Shown: piece by piece, positions 8,184 through 16,194 of the stretch
Position numbering within the stretch: position 1 is the stretch's first letter
Layout: every line of letters begins with the position of its first letter
Virus record (IMG/VR): IMGVR_UViG_3300047362_001163
Coordinates: 1 to 44,286 of that record
Source: a virus
Length of the DNA: 44,286 nt
Strand: one strand, 5' to 3'
The notes under the pieces: generated by a model
What the model saw: the letters and a program-made list of their open reading frames with translations, nothing else
Databases searched by the model: none
What the model was told of the DNA's origin: nothing
Made by a program: the position numbers and the translations under genes

Positions 8184-11100
8184 TTACAGTTGGTTTACAA
8201 TTGACTTAACAAGATATTTTCCAACGCCTGGGATATTGAAAATATTTCTAGCATCATCTTCGAGAATTCCCAGATAGTTTGCAGCATTCACTATCATAAC
8301 TTTTTGTATCATTGCAGTTAGTGTTTTAATATCAACGTCAATTGTCTTTAGGTATTGTTTAGCCTGCTCACTTAGTGGGATATTAAAGACAAAGTCTTCG
8401 ATTGATTCGTTTTTCAGTATCTCGGATATTATTTGTTTATAAGGACCAATAACAAATCCAGAATCTGGGTAATTTTCGTCTAAGCTGATTTTAAATACAT
8501 CGCTGGTATTGAACTTTCTGTTCTTAAAACTTTCCTTGTATACAGTGTAAAAATTAGCCAATTGACTGGATATACCAATATATCCTCCGCTTTGGAAAAT
8601 TAGTTTTCTGCACACTGTTGTCATTATATCATCAAAGTTGTCCTGCTGATAGTTTTTGTTTTTCTTTATTAGATACGCAATATATTCTTCTCTAGTTTCA
8701 ACGTTGGCACGATTTTGAACGTAGATTTCTGCAGCTCTGGCTGTATCGTCGGACCATAGACCAGTGATGTCAGTAATTGTGGATACACTGTTTGGATTCT
8801 CTTCATTGAATGTGCTGTTTACACGATTGTAATCCGTAGGACTCAATCCATATGTAGCAGCACGTTCGTTGTTTCTTCCTTGGATCATTGCTGATTTGAT
8901 TTTACTTCCGTGTATGTCTGATGTTAGCAATCTTTGAATATAATCAGCTTCTCGTCCAAATCCAGTTTCAACACCATATGTTTCTAGGCTGCTGGTAAAT
9001 CCCCAAATGTCTCTAATATTTCCAGTAACTGGAAAACTTCCGGTGTTGTATATTACTTCAACACTGCTATCGGCTGCTGGTGAACTTGAAATGGTTAATA
9101 CGTTTGTTTGGCTGTTGTAGCTAAACTGTCCGCTGGATAATTTAATACCGGAAACATAAACTGTAATATTGGGTGTTTCTGAGTCTACGATTCCCATTAA
9201 TTTAAAGTCGTTTTGCGACCCATTTCCGCTGAACAGCTCAACTCCTATTTCACTAAACCCAATGTCTAGTCCGTATATTTTTCTCAATTTTTGTTCTTTA
9301 TACAGTTGGTAATCGACTTCGTCGTGTAGTCCTTGTGCTCGGAGGAGTTTTTCTAAATTGTCACCGGTGGTGTTATTGTATAAAAAATCTAACTCAGTTT
9401 CGATGTAGTTGTGCAAATCTAATAATGCATCATTTACGTGTTCGTAGTATCCAAGCGAGTACTTTCCGCATACGTTAATAGGATCAAACCCTGCAACAGC
9501 ATCTGCATATGATGCACCAGCCGGAGTTGGGCTAGTTAGATATGTACCAGCTGGTGTTGTAGTTACGTTGGGTGTTTCTTCGGGATCTGTAACTGGTTCA
9601 ACATATGTTGTTGCGCTGAATGTGTAATCACCTCTCAGTGTATCACGCAAATATTCAAGCAAATCGAGATAGCAATCCAACACGCCAGAAGCAGTTAATT
9701 GATCAATAAGGTTAGCAATCTGCGGTAAAGTTTCTGTAACACGATACCCAGCAGCAGTTCCGATAAAATCTGCAACTGTTAGGTTGCCATCACCACTATA
9801 TTCGCTAGTAGGAGATGCTTCCTGTTTGAGTTCAATGTTATCTTCTAACCGCATTGGTTGTACTTCGTCTAGTAAGCCAGAGTCCGCAGAAACAGTTTCC
9901 ATTTCAAACATTAACGCTCCTAGTTGGCCTAGTGTGGAAATACTCAAATCTCCAAGTACACTGATGTGTAAAGATATTTCGTTTAGATTGGTAAACCTAT
10001 TGTTTTCTTTGCTAGTCGGAAACAACCATTTTGGATCTATTAATACACCTAAATTGTCAACATTGGTTTCTCTTTGAATATTCAAAACTTTAAATGCATT
10101 TGCAATTAATTCTGGATCAGTGATTTGTCCTAGTATGTTCTTGGCAATGTTGTCGTTGCTTGGCAAGTTAATTGTTGTTAAACTAATTCCATTGTTAACA
10201 AGAATCGGTACAATTGTTTTTGTTGTTGCCTTTGCACCGTACATAATCAATTGCTCGACAATCTGTCCCGGTGTTCCTATTCTAAATAGATCTTCTAAGT
10301 TTGCTAATTTTCCAAGTGACTTGAGATCACGTCCAGTGCTAGTAATGTCGTTGGTAAGTGAACCCAGACCTTGTGTGACCATTGCGTTCATGTCATGGTA
10401 TACTGTTCCAAACAATGCAACAGGGTTGTCTTCAACAGCACCAGACAAGACTGATTCCTGCGAGCCAACTAAACTAGTATAGCGTCCACCTGCAATTTTG
10501 TCAACGTCAAACCCAGGCACTGGTCCCAGAGAAGTTAAAGACTTTTCACGTGCATTTCCAAACACCTGTCCTTGAATTTGCGACAAGCCTTGACCTAGTC
10601 CTGTGCCCGAACCAGCTGCACCCAATGCCGAACTAAAAATGTTGCAAAATTTTGCTAAGTTTCCGTTTCCTAAAATATTGTTAGCAATTTCTATTATAGG
10701 TTTACTAATAACATTGTTTAAATTGCCGTCAATTACTCCTGCAGTAGATCTAGTCATACGTCCAGTTAAACTGTTTAGTTTGCGATTAACACCGGTGTGC
10801 ATTAGTGTTTCGGTTATGGTAGATCCAAACGTGTGGATTGTTGCTGGTGTTGTATAGTCTGGGCTCCCACGTAATAGAACAAGTATGTCGTTGTTTAAGT
10901 CAACTGCTCGACAAGATTCGTATGTACTAGCTGCAGAAACAAGAGCAGCAGGAACTTGCAGTCCTTGATTCTTGGAAATACTATGCGTAACAGCCACTGA
11001 TGCACTGCTTACTGCGCTACCACCGGTTGAGCCGTTTCTGTTGAAATCGTTTGAAGAATTACAGGCTGTCTGTACTTGTTTTTCGTGCTCAATTACATTG

Positions 11101-11669
11101 CTTGATACTCCGCTAGAATTTGCCAAGTTTCCAAATGCTTCTGGGCTGGTCTCGCCTCCGCTAGATCCGTCGTTTGGAAACATTCCTGCTCCGGCTCTTT
11201 GATTGTTGTCTGCTTGGTAGTTTCCTTGGGATATGCCTTGGTCTAATATACCTTTAAGAGTACTATCATCTAGTGCAACAACACCAGATCTTCCAATCTG
11301 TCTACTTTCAAGTTGATCAAAATAAATGCCCCAGTCATAAAGCCCAACTGCACAAAATCGATTGTCTAGCACACTGTTTCCAACCAGTCCAGATATAAAA
11401 GTTGCATATAAACTTTCATTGCTAGCAGGCGGTAGCACAGACCCTTTTCTAACCAACTGTATGTTAACTGACCAGCCACTGGCACTTTTGATATTATCAG
11501 TAGACTCCGCTATTGTTGGATATACATCTGTTACAATCAGTGTGCTAGCTTGTTCCAGCAAGTCGATAATTTGTTGGTTTGGAAGTACACGTGTGCTTTC
11601 TAGTGCTCCTGGCGACAACGTTGTTCCGTTTAATCTCAACGGAATATGACATCTATTGCTTAAAGACAT
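8184..11669 (-). CDS. Large probable virion protein of unknown function, 1161 aa
   Basis: I do not recognise the family. The N terminus MSLSNRCHIPLRLNGTTL is followed by a region rich in small residues. Residues about 300-700 are mostly helical with several hydrophobic stretches (IIEIANNILGNGNLAKF; IVPILVNNGISLTTIN). Residues about 810-885 contain a small beta module (GNGSQNDFKLMG, ITVYVSGIKLSSGQFSY, VLTISSSPAADSSVEVIY) that also occurs repeatedly in the giant protein at 16195-30228. The C terminus is helical (IKTLTAMIQKVMIVNAANYLG). It is read on the strand opposite to the flanking baseplate genes and ends one base from the gp5 stop. It starts three bases after the PAAR gene stop, so the two are probably cotranscribed. 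The shared module and the PAAR neighbour suggest a tail role; tape-measure or wedge functions are possible but unsupported. Confidence 0.5.
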   Translation of the reverse strand: MSLSNRCHIPLRLNGTTLSPGALESTRVLPNQQIIDLLEQASTLIVTDVYPTIAESTDNIKSASGWSVNIQLVRKGSVLPPASNESLYATFISGLVGNSVLDNRFCAVGLYDWGIYFDQLESRQIGRSGVVALDDSTLKGILDQGISQGNYQADNNQRAGAGMFPNDGSSGGETSPEAFGNLANSSGVSSNVIEHEKQVQTACNSSNDFNRNGSTGGSAVSSASVAVTHSISKNQGLQVPAALVSAASTYESCRAVDLNNDILVLLRGSPDYTTPATIHTFGSTITETLMHTGVNRKLNSLTGRMTRSTAGVIDGNLNNVISKPIIEIANNILGNGNLAKFCNIFSSALGAAGSGTGLGQGLSQIQGQVFGNAREKSLTSLGPVPGFDVDKIAGGRYTSLVGSQESVLSGAVEDNPVALFGTVYHDMNAMVTQGLGSLTNDITSTGRDLKSLGKLANLEDLFRIGTPGQIVEQLIMYGAKATTKTIVPILVNNGISLTTINLPSNDNIAKNILGQITDPELIANAFKVLNIQRETNVDNLGVLIDPKWLFPTSKENNRFTNLNEISLHISVLGDLSISTLGQLGALMFEMETVSADSGLLDEVQPMRLEDNIELKQEASPTSEYSGDGNLTVADFIGTAAGYRVTETLPQIANLIDQLTASGVLDCYLDLLEYLRDTLRGDYTFSATTYVEPVTDPEETPNVTTTPAGTYLTSPTPAGASYADAVAGFDPINVCGKYSLGYYEHVNDALLDLHNYIETELDFLYNNTTGDNLEKLLRAQGLHDEVDYQLYKEQKLRKIYGLDIGFSEIGVELFSGNGSQNDFKLMGIVDSETPNITVYVSGIKLSSGQFSYNSQTNVLTISSSPAADSSVEVIYNTGSFPVTGNIRDIWGFTSSLETYGVETGFGREADYIQRLLTSDIHGSKIKSAMIQGRNNERAATYGLSPTDYNRVNSTFNEENPNSVSTITDITGLWSDDTARAAEIYVQNRANVETREEYIAYLIKKNKNYQQDNFDDIMTTVCRKLIFQSGGYIGISSQLANFYTVYKESFKNRKFNTSDVFKISLDENYPDSGFVIGPYKQIISEILKNESIEDFVFNIPLSEQAKQYLKTIDVDIKTLTAMIQKVMIVNAANYLGILEDDARNIFNIPGVGKYLVKSIVNQL

Positions 11670-11672
11670 TGA

Positions 11673-11954
11673 TTAATTACCTACTATAAAATCTTTACTT
11701 CCGCCCCGACGGGTATGTCCGCAAGTATCTGGATTTCCAATAACATTTGCTGGAATTCCATTGAGTATGAAGCTTCCTACGCCGCCTTTTGTTTTTGCGT
11801 TGCAGTGTATAGAAACCTTAGGACAAGGCTTATGTCTACCCACTGCAGTGCCGTTAACTACAGCACCTTTGTTGTTTACTTTAAAGTTACCTTGGCCCGA
11901 CAAAGCAGCACCGCCTGCACTATTTTTGTCGCCTTGTCTTACTATACCTGGCAT
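11673..11954 (-). CDS. PAAR-repeat spike-tip protein
   Basis: A 93-aa protein beginning MPGIVRQGDKNSAGGA. Like PAAR-repeat proteins it has Gly-rich short strands and Cys/His residues able to hold one metal ion (GRHKPCPK, SIHCNAK, NPDTCGHTRRGG). PAAR proteins form the sharp conical tip on gp5/VgrG spikes; T4 gp5.4 is the phage example and is of similar length. The cognate spike is the gp5-type protein at 5262-8183, encoded on the other strand. No toxin domain is fused. It is followed after three bases by the 1161-aa gene on the same strand. Confidence 0.85.
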   Translation of the reverse strand: MPGIVRQGDKNSAGGAALSGQGNFKVNNKGAVVNGTAVGRHKPCPKVSIHCNAKTKGGVGSFILNGIPANVIGNPDTCGHTRRGGSKDFIVGN

Positions 11955-11974
11955 GATTAATCCTTGTTATAATG

Positions 11975-11982
11975 TATTTAAC
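11975..11982 (-). promoter_or_regulatory. GTTAAATA late-promoter-like motif for the PAAR gene
   Basis: On the minus strand the bases read GTTAAATA, two positions from T4 TATAAATA and one from the local GATAAATA. It lies 20 bp before the PAAR ATG, with AAGGA between, in the 44-bp gap after the glutaredoxin gene. The spacing is like that of the plus-strand copies. It would allow late expression of the two minus-strand virion genes separately from glutaredoxin. Confidence 0.4.
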
Positions 11983-11998
11983 ATCAAATAAACTGATA

Positions 11999-12250
11999 CT
12001 ATTTTAGTCGATTAAGAATCTCGTGTTGTCGCATGGTTTTCAACGACTTCCATCCACCGGGCACAAATCTTCTACCGTTTGCATAAAACTGTGGTAAAAA
12101 TTTGTCTCCCTGTTGTATTAAAAAATCTGCACTGTTTTGATTTAACTCAACGTTAACTTCGGTGTACGGAATATCGAGTTCGTCGAGAAAGTTTTTAGCT
12201 TCGATGCAACCACTACATCCTTGTTTTGTGTATACCAAAAGTGTTTTCAT
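11999..12250 (-). CDS. Glutaredoxin
   Basis: An 83-aa protein with the complete small glutaredoxin fold pattern: first strand MKTLLVYTKQGC, active site CSGC at residues 12-15, helix (EAKNFLDELDIPY), then FLPQFYANG, equivalent to the usual cis-Pro strand T/LPQ(V)F, and GGWKSL at the end, equivalent to the common GG(Y/F)xxL. The enzyme would reduce disulfides with glutathione; in T4-like phages such proteins serve the phage ribonucleotide reductase. No reductase gene lies in this window. It is divergent from gp25 with 40 bp between the two start codons. Confidence 0.85.
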   Translation of the reverse strand: MKTLLVYTKQGCSGCIEAKNFLDELDIPYTEVNVELNQNSADFLIQQGDKFLPQFYANGRRFVPGGWKSLKTMRQHEILNRLK

Positions 12251-12253
12251 ATC

Positions 12254-12282
12254 ATTATATATGCCTTTTAAAAATGTGGTAA
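12254..12282 (-). promoter_or_regulatory. Sigma70-like promoter of the glutaredoxin gene
   Basis: On the minus strand TTACCA (12282-12277), a 17-bp spacer and TATAAT (12259-12254) are seen. The -10 is perfect and the -35 matches TTGACA at four of six positions. Only three bases separate TATAAT from the ATG, so the transcript would start at or just inside the start codon: either a leaderless message or a chance match in AT-rich DNA. Confidence 0.4.
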
Positions 12283-12290
12283 ATATTAAT

Positions 12291-12668
12291 ATGGCACTTT
12301 ACAGAGGTTACAACACAGTAGGCAACAACACCACTAAAGTTCGGATTGAAGACTCCGAACTTATCAAGCGTGACTTGTTAAATCATTTTAATATTCGCAA
12401 AGGCGAGAAACTTATGCGTCCGGATTTCGGATCCATAATATGGGATGCACTATTTGAACCAATGACAGAAGATCTTCGAGACGCTATAGTCGAAGATGTG
12501 GTTGATATTGTTAATTATGATCCCAGGATTGTTGCAGATAAAGTACTAGTTGACGAATATCAAAATGGAATATTAATCGAATTACAAATAAGATATAGTA
12601 ATCTGAATCAGACCGAGAATTTAAAATTATTGTTTGACCAGAATGTAAATTCTGTCAGTTATGTATAA
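12291..12668 (+). CDS. gp25: Baseplate wedge protein gp25
   Basis: A 126-aa protein, MALYRGYNTVGNN onward. The pattern of an N-terminal strand, IKRDLLNHFNIRKGEKLMRP, FGSIIWDALFEPMTEDLRD, then INYDPRIV-type and IELQIRYS is the conserved gp25/GpW lysozyme-like wedge family, including the EPR-like core of contractile systems (here RP-x-FGS). gp25 with gp6 and gp53 forms the inner wedge that triggers sheath contraction. The open frame continues upstream with ATGs at 12162 and 12261, but family homology begins at 12291 and the upstream part overlaps the glutaredoxin gene on the other strand. No Shine-Dalgarno sequence is visible before 12291 or 12261. Confidence 0.88.
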   Translation: MALYRGYNTVGNNTTKVRIEDSELIKRDLLNHFNIRKGEKLMRPDFGSIIWDALFEPMTEDLRDAIVEDVVDIVNYDPRIVADKVLVDEYQNGILIELQIRYSNLNQTENLKLLFDQNVNSVSYV

Positions 12669-12688
12669 TAATAGCTGTTTTTAAATCA

Positions 12689-12696
12689 GATAAATA
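12689..12696 (+). promoter_or_regulatory. GATAAATA late-promoter motif of gp6
   Basis: An exact copy of the octamer found upstream of four other virion-gene start sites. It lies 18 bp before the ATG at 12715 in the 46-bp gap after gp25, with a strong ribosome site AGAGGAAA at 12703-12710 between. Confidence 0.62.
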
Positions 12697-12714
12697 TTTT
12701 ATAGAGGAAACACC

Positions 12715-15700
12715 ATGTCAACATCAATACGCCAAAGCAACCTTTTTGCAGCAGAAGATTGGAGAAAGTTATACAACACTTTCCGCAGCGCCGACTTTCA
12801 GAGTTACGACTATGAAACCTTGCGCAAAAGCATGGTTGATTATATAAGAACCTATTACCCGGAAGACTACAACGACTATATTGAAAGCAGTGAATTTATT
12901 GCACTGCTCGATTTAATCAGCTTCATGGGACAAAGTATTAGCTATCGCGGCGATTTAAACTTTAGAGAAAACTTCTTACAAACTGCCGAGCGTAGAGACA
13001 GTGTATACCGAATGGCAAACATGCTTGGTTATAATCCCAATAGAAACCAAGCAGCTTCTGGTATGTTAAAAATTGTCAGTCTTAATACCACCGAAGATAT
13101 TATTGACAGCAATGGAAATAATCTTTCTAATCGTACAGTTAATTGGAACGATCCTACTGACAACAACTGGTTAGAAAAATACACTGCAATAATCAACAGT
13201 GTTCTGTCAAACAATCAAAGAGTTGGCAAGCCAGCGAGCAGCTTCAGAATCGGCAATACCAGACACGATCTTTACGAATTTAAAACAACACCAAACCAAG
13301 TACCGCTGTTGAACTTTAGCAGCACAGTTGATAATATTAGCATGGCGTTTAACATATACAATGTTGGACTGAGCAGCACTGCTGGCGTTTATGAAAAATC
13401 TCCTAGGCCAGGAGATACGTTTGGGTTTTTGTATAAAAACGACACCGAAGGTAACCGTAGTCCTAACACTGGTTTCTTTGTTGGTTTTAAACAAGGTAAT
13501 ATAAACAATCTTGATTTTACCATTGGTGAAAGAATTCCTAATAGACTAGTAAGTTTGAATGCTGACAATATCAACAACACTGATACTTGGTTGTTCGAAA
13601 TTAACGATGCAGGTGCTTATCTCGATCAATGGACCGAAGTTGATCAACTACGAGATAGCAATGTTATCTATAATAACGTAGCACAGGATAACAGAAAAAT
13701 ATTCAGTGTTTATAGTAGAGCAAACGATCAGGTAGACTATGTGTTTGGCGACGGTGTTTTTAGTGAAATACCAGTTGGAATCTTTAGAGCAGTAACCAGG
13801 ACCGGTAATGGCCTTAGTTATACCATAACACCAAATGAGATGCAAAATGTCAACGTGGATCTTCCGTATATAACAAAATCGGGCAAGACCGAAAGACTAA
13901 GATTAACTTTGTCTCTGCAGAGTACTATTAGTAATGCAAGCACAAGAGAAAGTTTAAGTCAGATTAAACTTAAAGCACCGCAGAATTTTTACAGCCAGAA
14001 TCGCATGGTTAACGGCGAAGACTACAATACTGTTCCGTATATCAAGTACGGCGACATATTGAAAATTAAAAGCGTAAACAGGACCAGCAGTGGCATCAGT
14101 AGATTCTTGGAACTCAAAGACGTTACTGGGAAGTATAGCAGTACTAACATCTTTTGCGAAGACGGGTATATTTACAAAGAAGAAGATAGCCTTAACAGCA
14201 AGTTTAACTGGACTACTGCAGCAGACGTACAGAGTTTTATTTCTAATCAACTTGGAGATATACTCAAAGCCAAAGAAAGCATAAATCTATACTACTATAG
14301 TTACAGTACTAAAATACCGCCAACTACTTACTGGATTAAAGGAACTGCAGAAACCACTACAAGCACAGGATTCTTTGTTTTGGATTATCAGTCTACTTCT
14401 TATGAAGTACAGCAGATTGGCAACTTTACTGCAAATAATAGAAAGTTTATTAAACCTGGGTCATTGTTATTATTCCGTGCACCGGCTGGATATTACTTTG
14501 ACATTGACAGAATGTTAACCGAAGGTACTCCTAGCCAGGAAGGTCAAGTTACTGAATTATGGGCTAGTGTTAAAAGTGTAGAAGCTGATGGAACCGCTCA
14601 AAGCAACGGTTGGCTGAATAATCAAACTCAAGGACCAGGGCCAATTGTGCTCACTGAAAATATTCCTACCGGTGCTGAGTTAGTAGAAATTTATCCAGTT
14701 TACAACACCAATCTTACCTCTGCACTGTCGCAGACTATCAGTAAGAAGATTATCAACAATGAAGATTTTGCACTGCGCTATAATCAAGAATTGCAAGATT
14801 GGGCTATTATAAATCCAAGTGATATCAAAAGCGATAGTGCTTTTGACTTGGCAAACACAGGCAATACCAGTAGAAGTAATCTTGATGCTAGCTGGCACGT
14901 GCTACTAACCAACGAAGGACTTGGGCGTTATAACGTGTTGCAAAGAAGATTAAACTTTCTTTGGGGAAGCGAACTTGAAACAAGATTCTATTTTGATCCA
15001 TTAACTCAAGTATACGATAGTAGAAATGCATCAGTAATCAAAGACCAGATAAGAATACTCAAAGGAAATACTCTGCCGGACAGCAGTAGCTTTTTGTCCA
15101 AGGAATTGCAGTATGAAATTTACAATACAATAGATTTTGCAGACGGTTACAGTGATGATACCAAGGTTAAAATTACCTATGCCGACAGCGACAACGATAG
15201 TGTTCCGGATGATCCTCGAGTGTTTGATACCATTGTTGATGCTGCAGTTAATCCTTTAAACAAATTGGTGTTTTTTGAAAAGTATTTAGACTATGACAGT
15301 ATTGAAAGATATCGTTATTTTGATAGTTCAGCAGTGGTAACAAGATTTCCAACTTTAGAAGCAATAGAAAATGACGGTAGATATGCCTATACAATTGGTA
15401 CAGTGTTTTATGCAACCAACGAAAAAGAATTCTACGAATTAAAGCTAATCGAAGATGTTCGTACAATTAGCAGTACCGAAAATTATATTGTTCGTGTTGG
15501 CAGAGATAAGTTGAAATTCCAATATCGACACAACAGTCCAAATGATAAACGTATTGATCCAAGTGCTAGCAATATAATTGATATGTACATTTTAACTGAA
15601 GCTTACAACAACCAATATAGAATTTGGCTAGGCGATACAACTGGGCTAATTGAAGAACCAGAAAAACCAACGTTAGTTGATATGAGTGTTTCTTATCAGG

Positions 15701-16179
15701 ATCTTAACAATGTTAAAAGTGTTAGCGATAGTATTTCGTTTAACAGTGCCGAGTTTAAAATATTGTTCGGAAACAAAGCCAGCAGAGAGTTGCAAGCAAC
15801 ATTTAAAGTTGTACGTGCAGAAAATAGCAGAATAAGTAATAGTGAAATTAGAACAAGAGTGATTGACATTATTAACAAATATTTTGATATTGAGTATTGG
15901 GACTTTGGAGATACGTTCTACTTCAGTGAACTAGGAGCGTACATACACCGAGAATTGGCACAGGATATTGGCAGTGTTGTTATTGTTCCTAAAACATCAA
16001 GCCAAAACTTTGGAGAACTATTTCAAATTAGCTGTAAACCAAATGAAATTTTTGTAAGCAGTGCAACAGTTGACGATGTTGAAATTATCGATAGTGTAAC
16101 AGCAACTCAATTGCAGAATAAACAGTCAGTAAATATATTCGGTGGATATACTCCACTTGGATTAAGAAACTCATCATAA
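12715..16179 (+). CDS. gp6: Baseplate wedge protein gp6, 1154 aa
   Basis: The N-terminal 130 residues carry the gp6/GpJ-type wedge signature of marine T4-like phages: AAEDWRKLYNTFRSADFQSY, YPEDYNDYIESSEFIALLDL, FMGQSISYRGDLNFRENFL, AERRDSVYRMANMLGYNP. The C-terminal 120 residues return to a conserved wedge part (EIRTRVIDIINKYFDIEYWD, DTFYFSELGAYIHRELAQDI). gp6 dimers form the baseplate inner ring and contact gp25, gp53 and gp7. At 1154 residues it is much longer than T4 gp6 (660), the extra length being beta-rich sequence between about 300 and 950. The gene follows gp25 and precedes the gp7-position giant by 15 bases, the expected wedge order. The start has a near-perfect ribosome site. Confidence 0.83.
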   Translation: MSTSIRQSNLFAAEDWRKLYNTFRSADFQSYDYETLRKSMVDYIRTYYPEDYNDYIESSEFIALLDLISFMGQSISYRGDLNFRENFLQTAERRDSVYRMANMLGYNPNRNQAASGMLKIVSLNTTEDIIDSNGNNLSNRTVNWNDPTDNNWLEKYTAIINSVLSNNQRVGKPASSFRIGNTRHDLYEFKTTPNQVPLLNFSSTVDNISMAFNIYNVGLSSTAGVYEKSPRPGDTFGFLYKNDTEGNRSPNTGFFVGFKQGNINNLDFTIGERIPNRLVSLNADNINNTDTWLFEINDAGAYLDQWTEVDQLRDSNVIYNNVAQDNRKIFSVYSRANDQVDYVFGDGVFSEIPVGIFRAVTRTGNGLSYTITPNEMQNVNVDLPYITKSGKTERLRLTLSLQSTISNASTRESLSQIKLKAPQNFYSQNRMVNGEDYNTVPYIKYGDILKIKSVNRTSSGISRFLELKDVTGKYSSTNIFCEDGYIYKEEDSLNSKFNWTTAADVQSFISNQLGDILKAKESINLYYYSYSTKIPPTTYWIKGTAETTTSTGFFVLDYQSTSYEVQQIGNFTANNRKFIKPGSLLLFRAPAGYYFDIDRMLTEGTPSQEGQVTELWASVKSVEADGTAQSNGWLNNQTQGPGPIVLTENIPTGAELVEIYPVYNTNLTSALSQTISKKIINNEDFALRYNQELQDWAIINPSDIKSDSAFDLANTGNTSRSNLDASWHVLLTNEGLGRYNVLQRRLNFLWGSELETRFYFDPLTQVYDSRNASVIKDQIRILKGNTLPDSSSFLSKELQYEIYNTIDFADGYSDDTKVKITYADSDNDSVPDDPRVFDTIVDAAVNPLNKLVFFEKYLDYDSIERYRYFDSSAVVTRFPTLEAIENDGRYAYTIGTVFYATNEKEFYELKLIEDVRTISSTENYIVRVGRDKLKFQYRHNSPNDKRIDPSASNIIDMYILTEAYNNQYRIWLGDTTGLIEEPEKPTLVDMSVSYQDLNNVKSVSDSISFNSAEFKILFGNKASRELQATFKVVRAENSRISNSEIRTRVIDIINKYFDIEYWDFGDTFYFSELGAYIHRELAQDIGSVVIVPKTSSQNFGELFQISCKPNEIFVSSATVDDVEIIDSVTATQLQNKQSVNIFGGYTPLGLRNSS

Positions 16180-16194
16180 GAAAGATACTCGCAG

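Noticed and set aside
8170-8198. Bidirectional intrinsic terminator between gp5 and the minus-strand gene
   Set aside because: The stem is imperfect, the loop is nine bases long, and there is no T-tract on either strand.
12278-12285. GGTAAATA before gp25 as a late promoter
   Set aside because: It is only five bases from the ATG and differs from the local GATAAATA at the second base, so it was not listed as a promoter.
12162-12290. N-terminal extension of gp25 from ATG 12162 or 12261
   Set aside because: The extension is antisense to glutaredoxin coding sequence, has no resemblance to gp25 proteins, and family homology begins at MALYRGY (12291).
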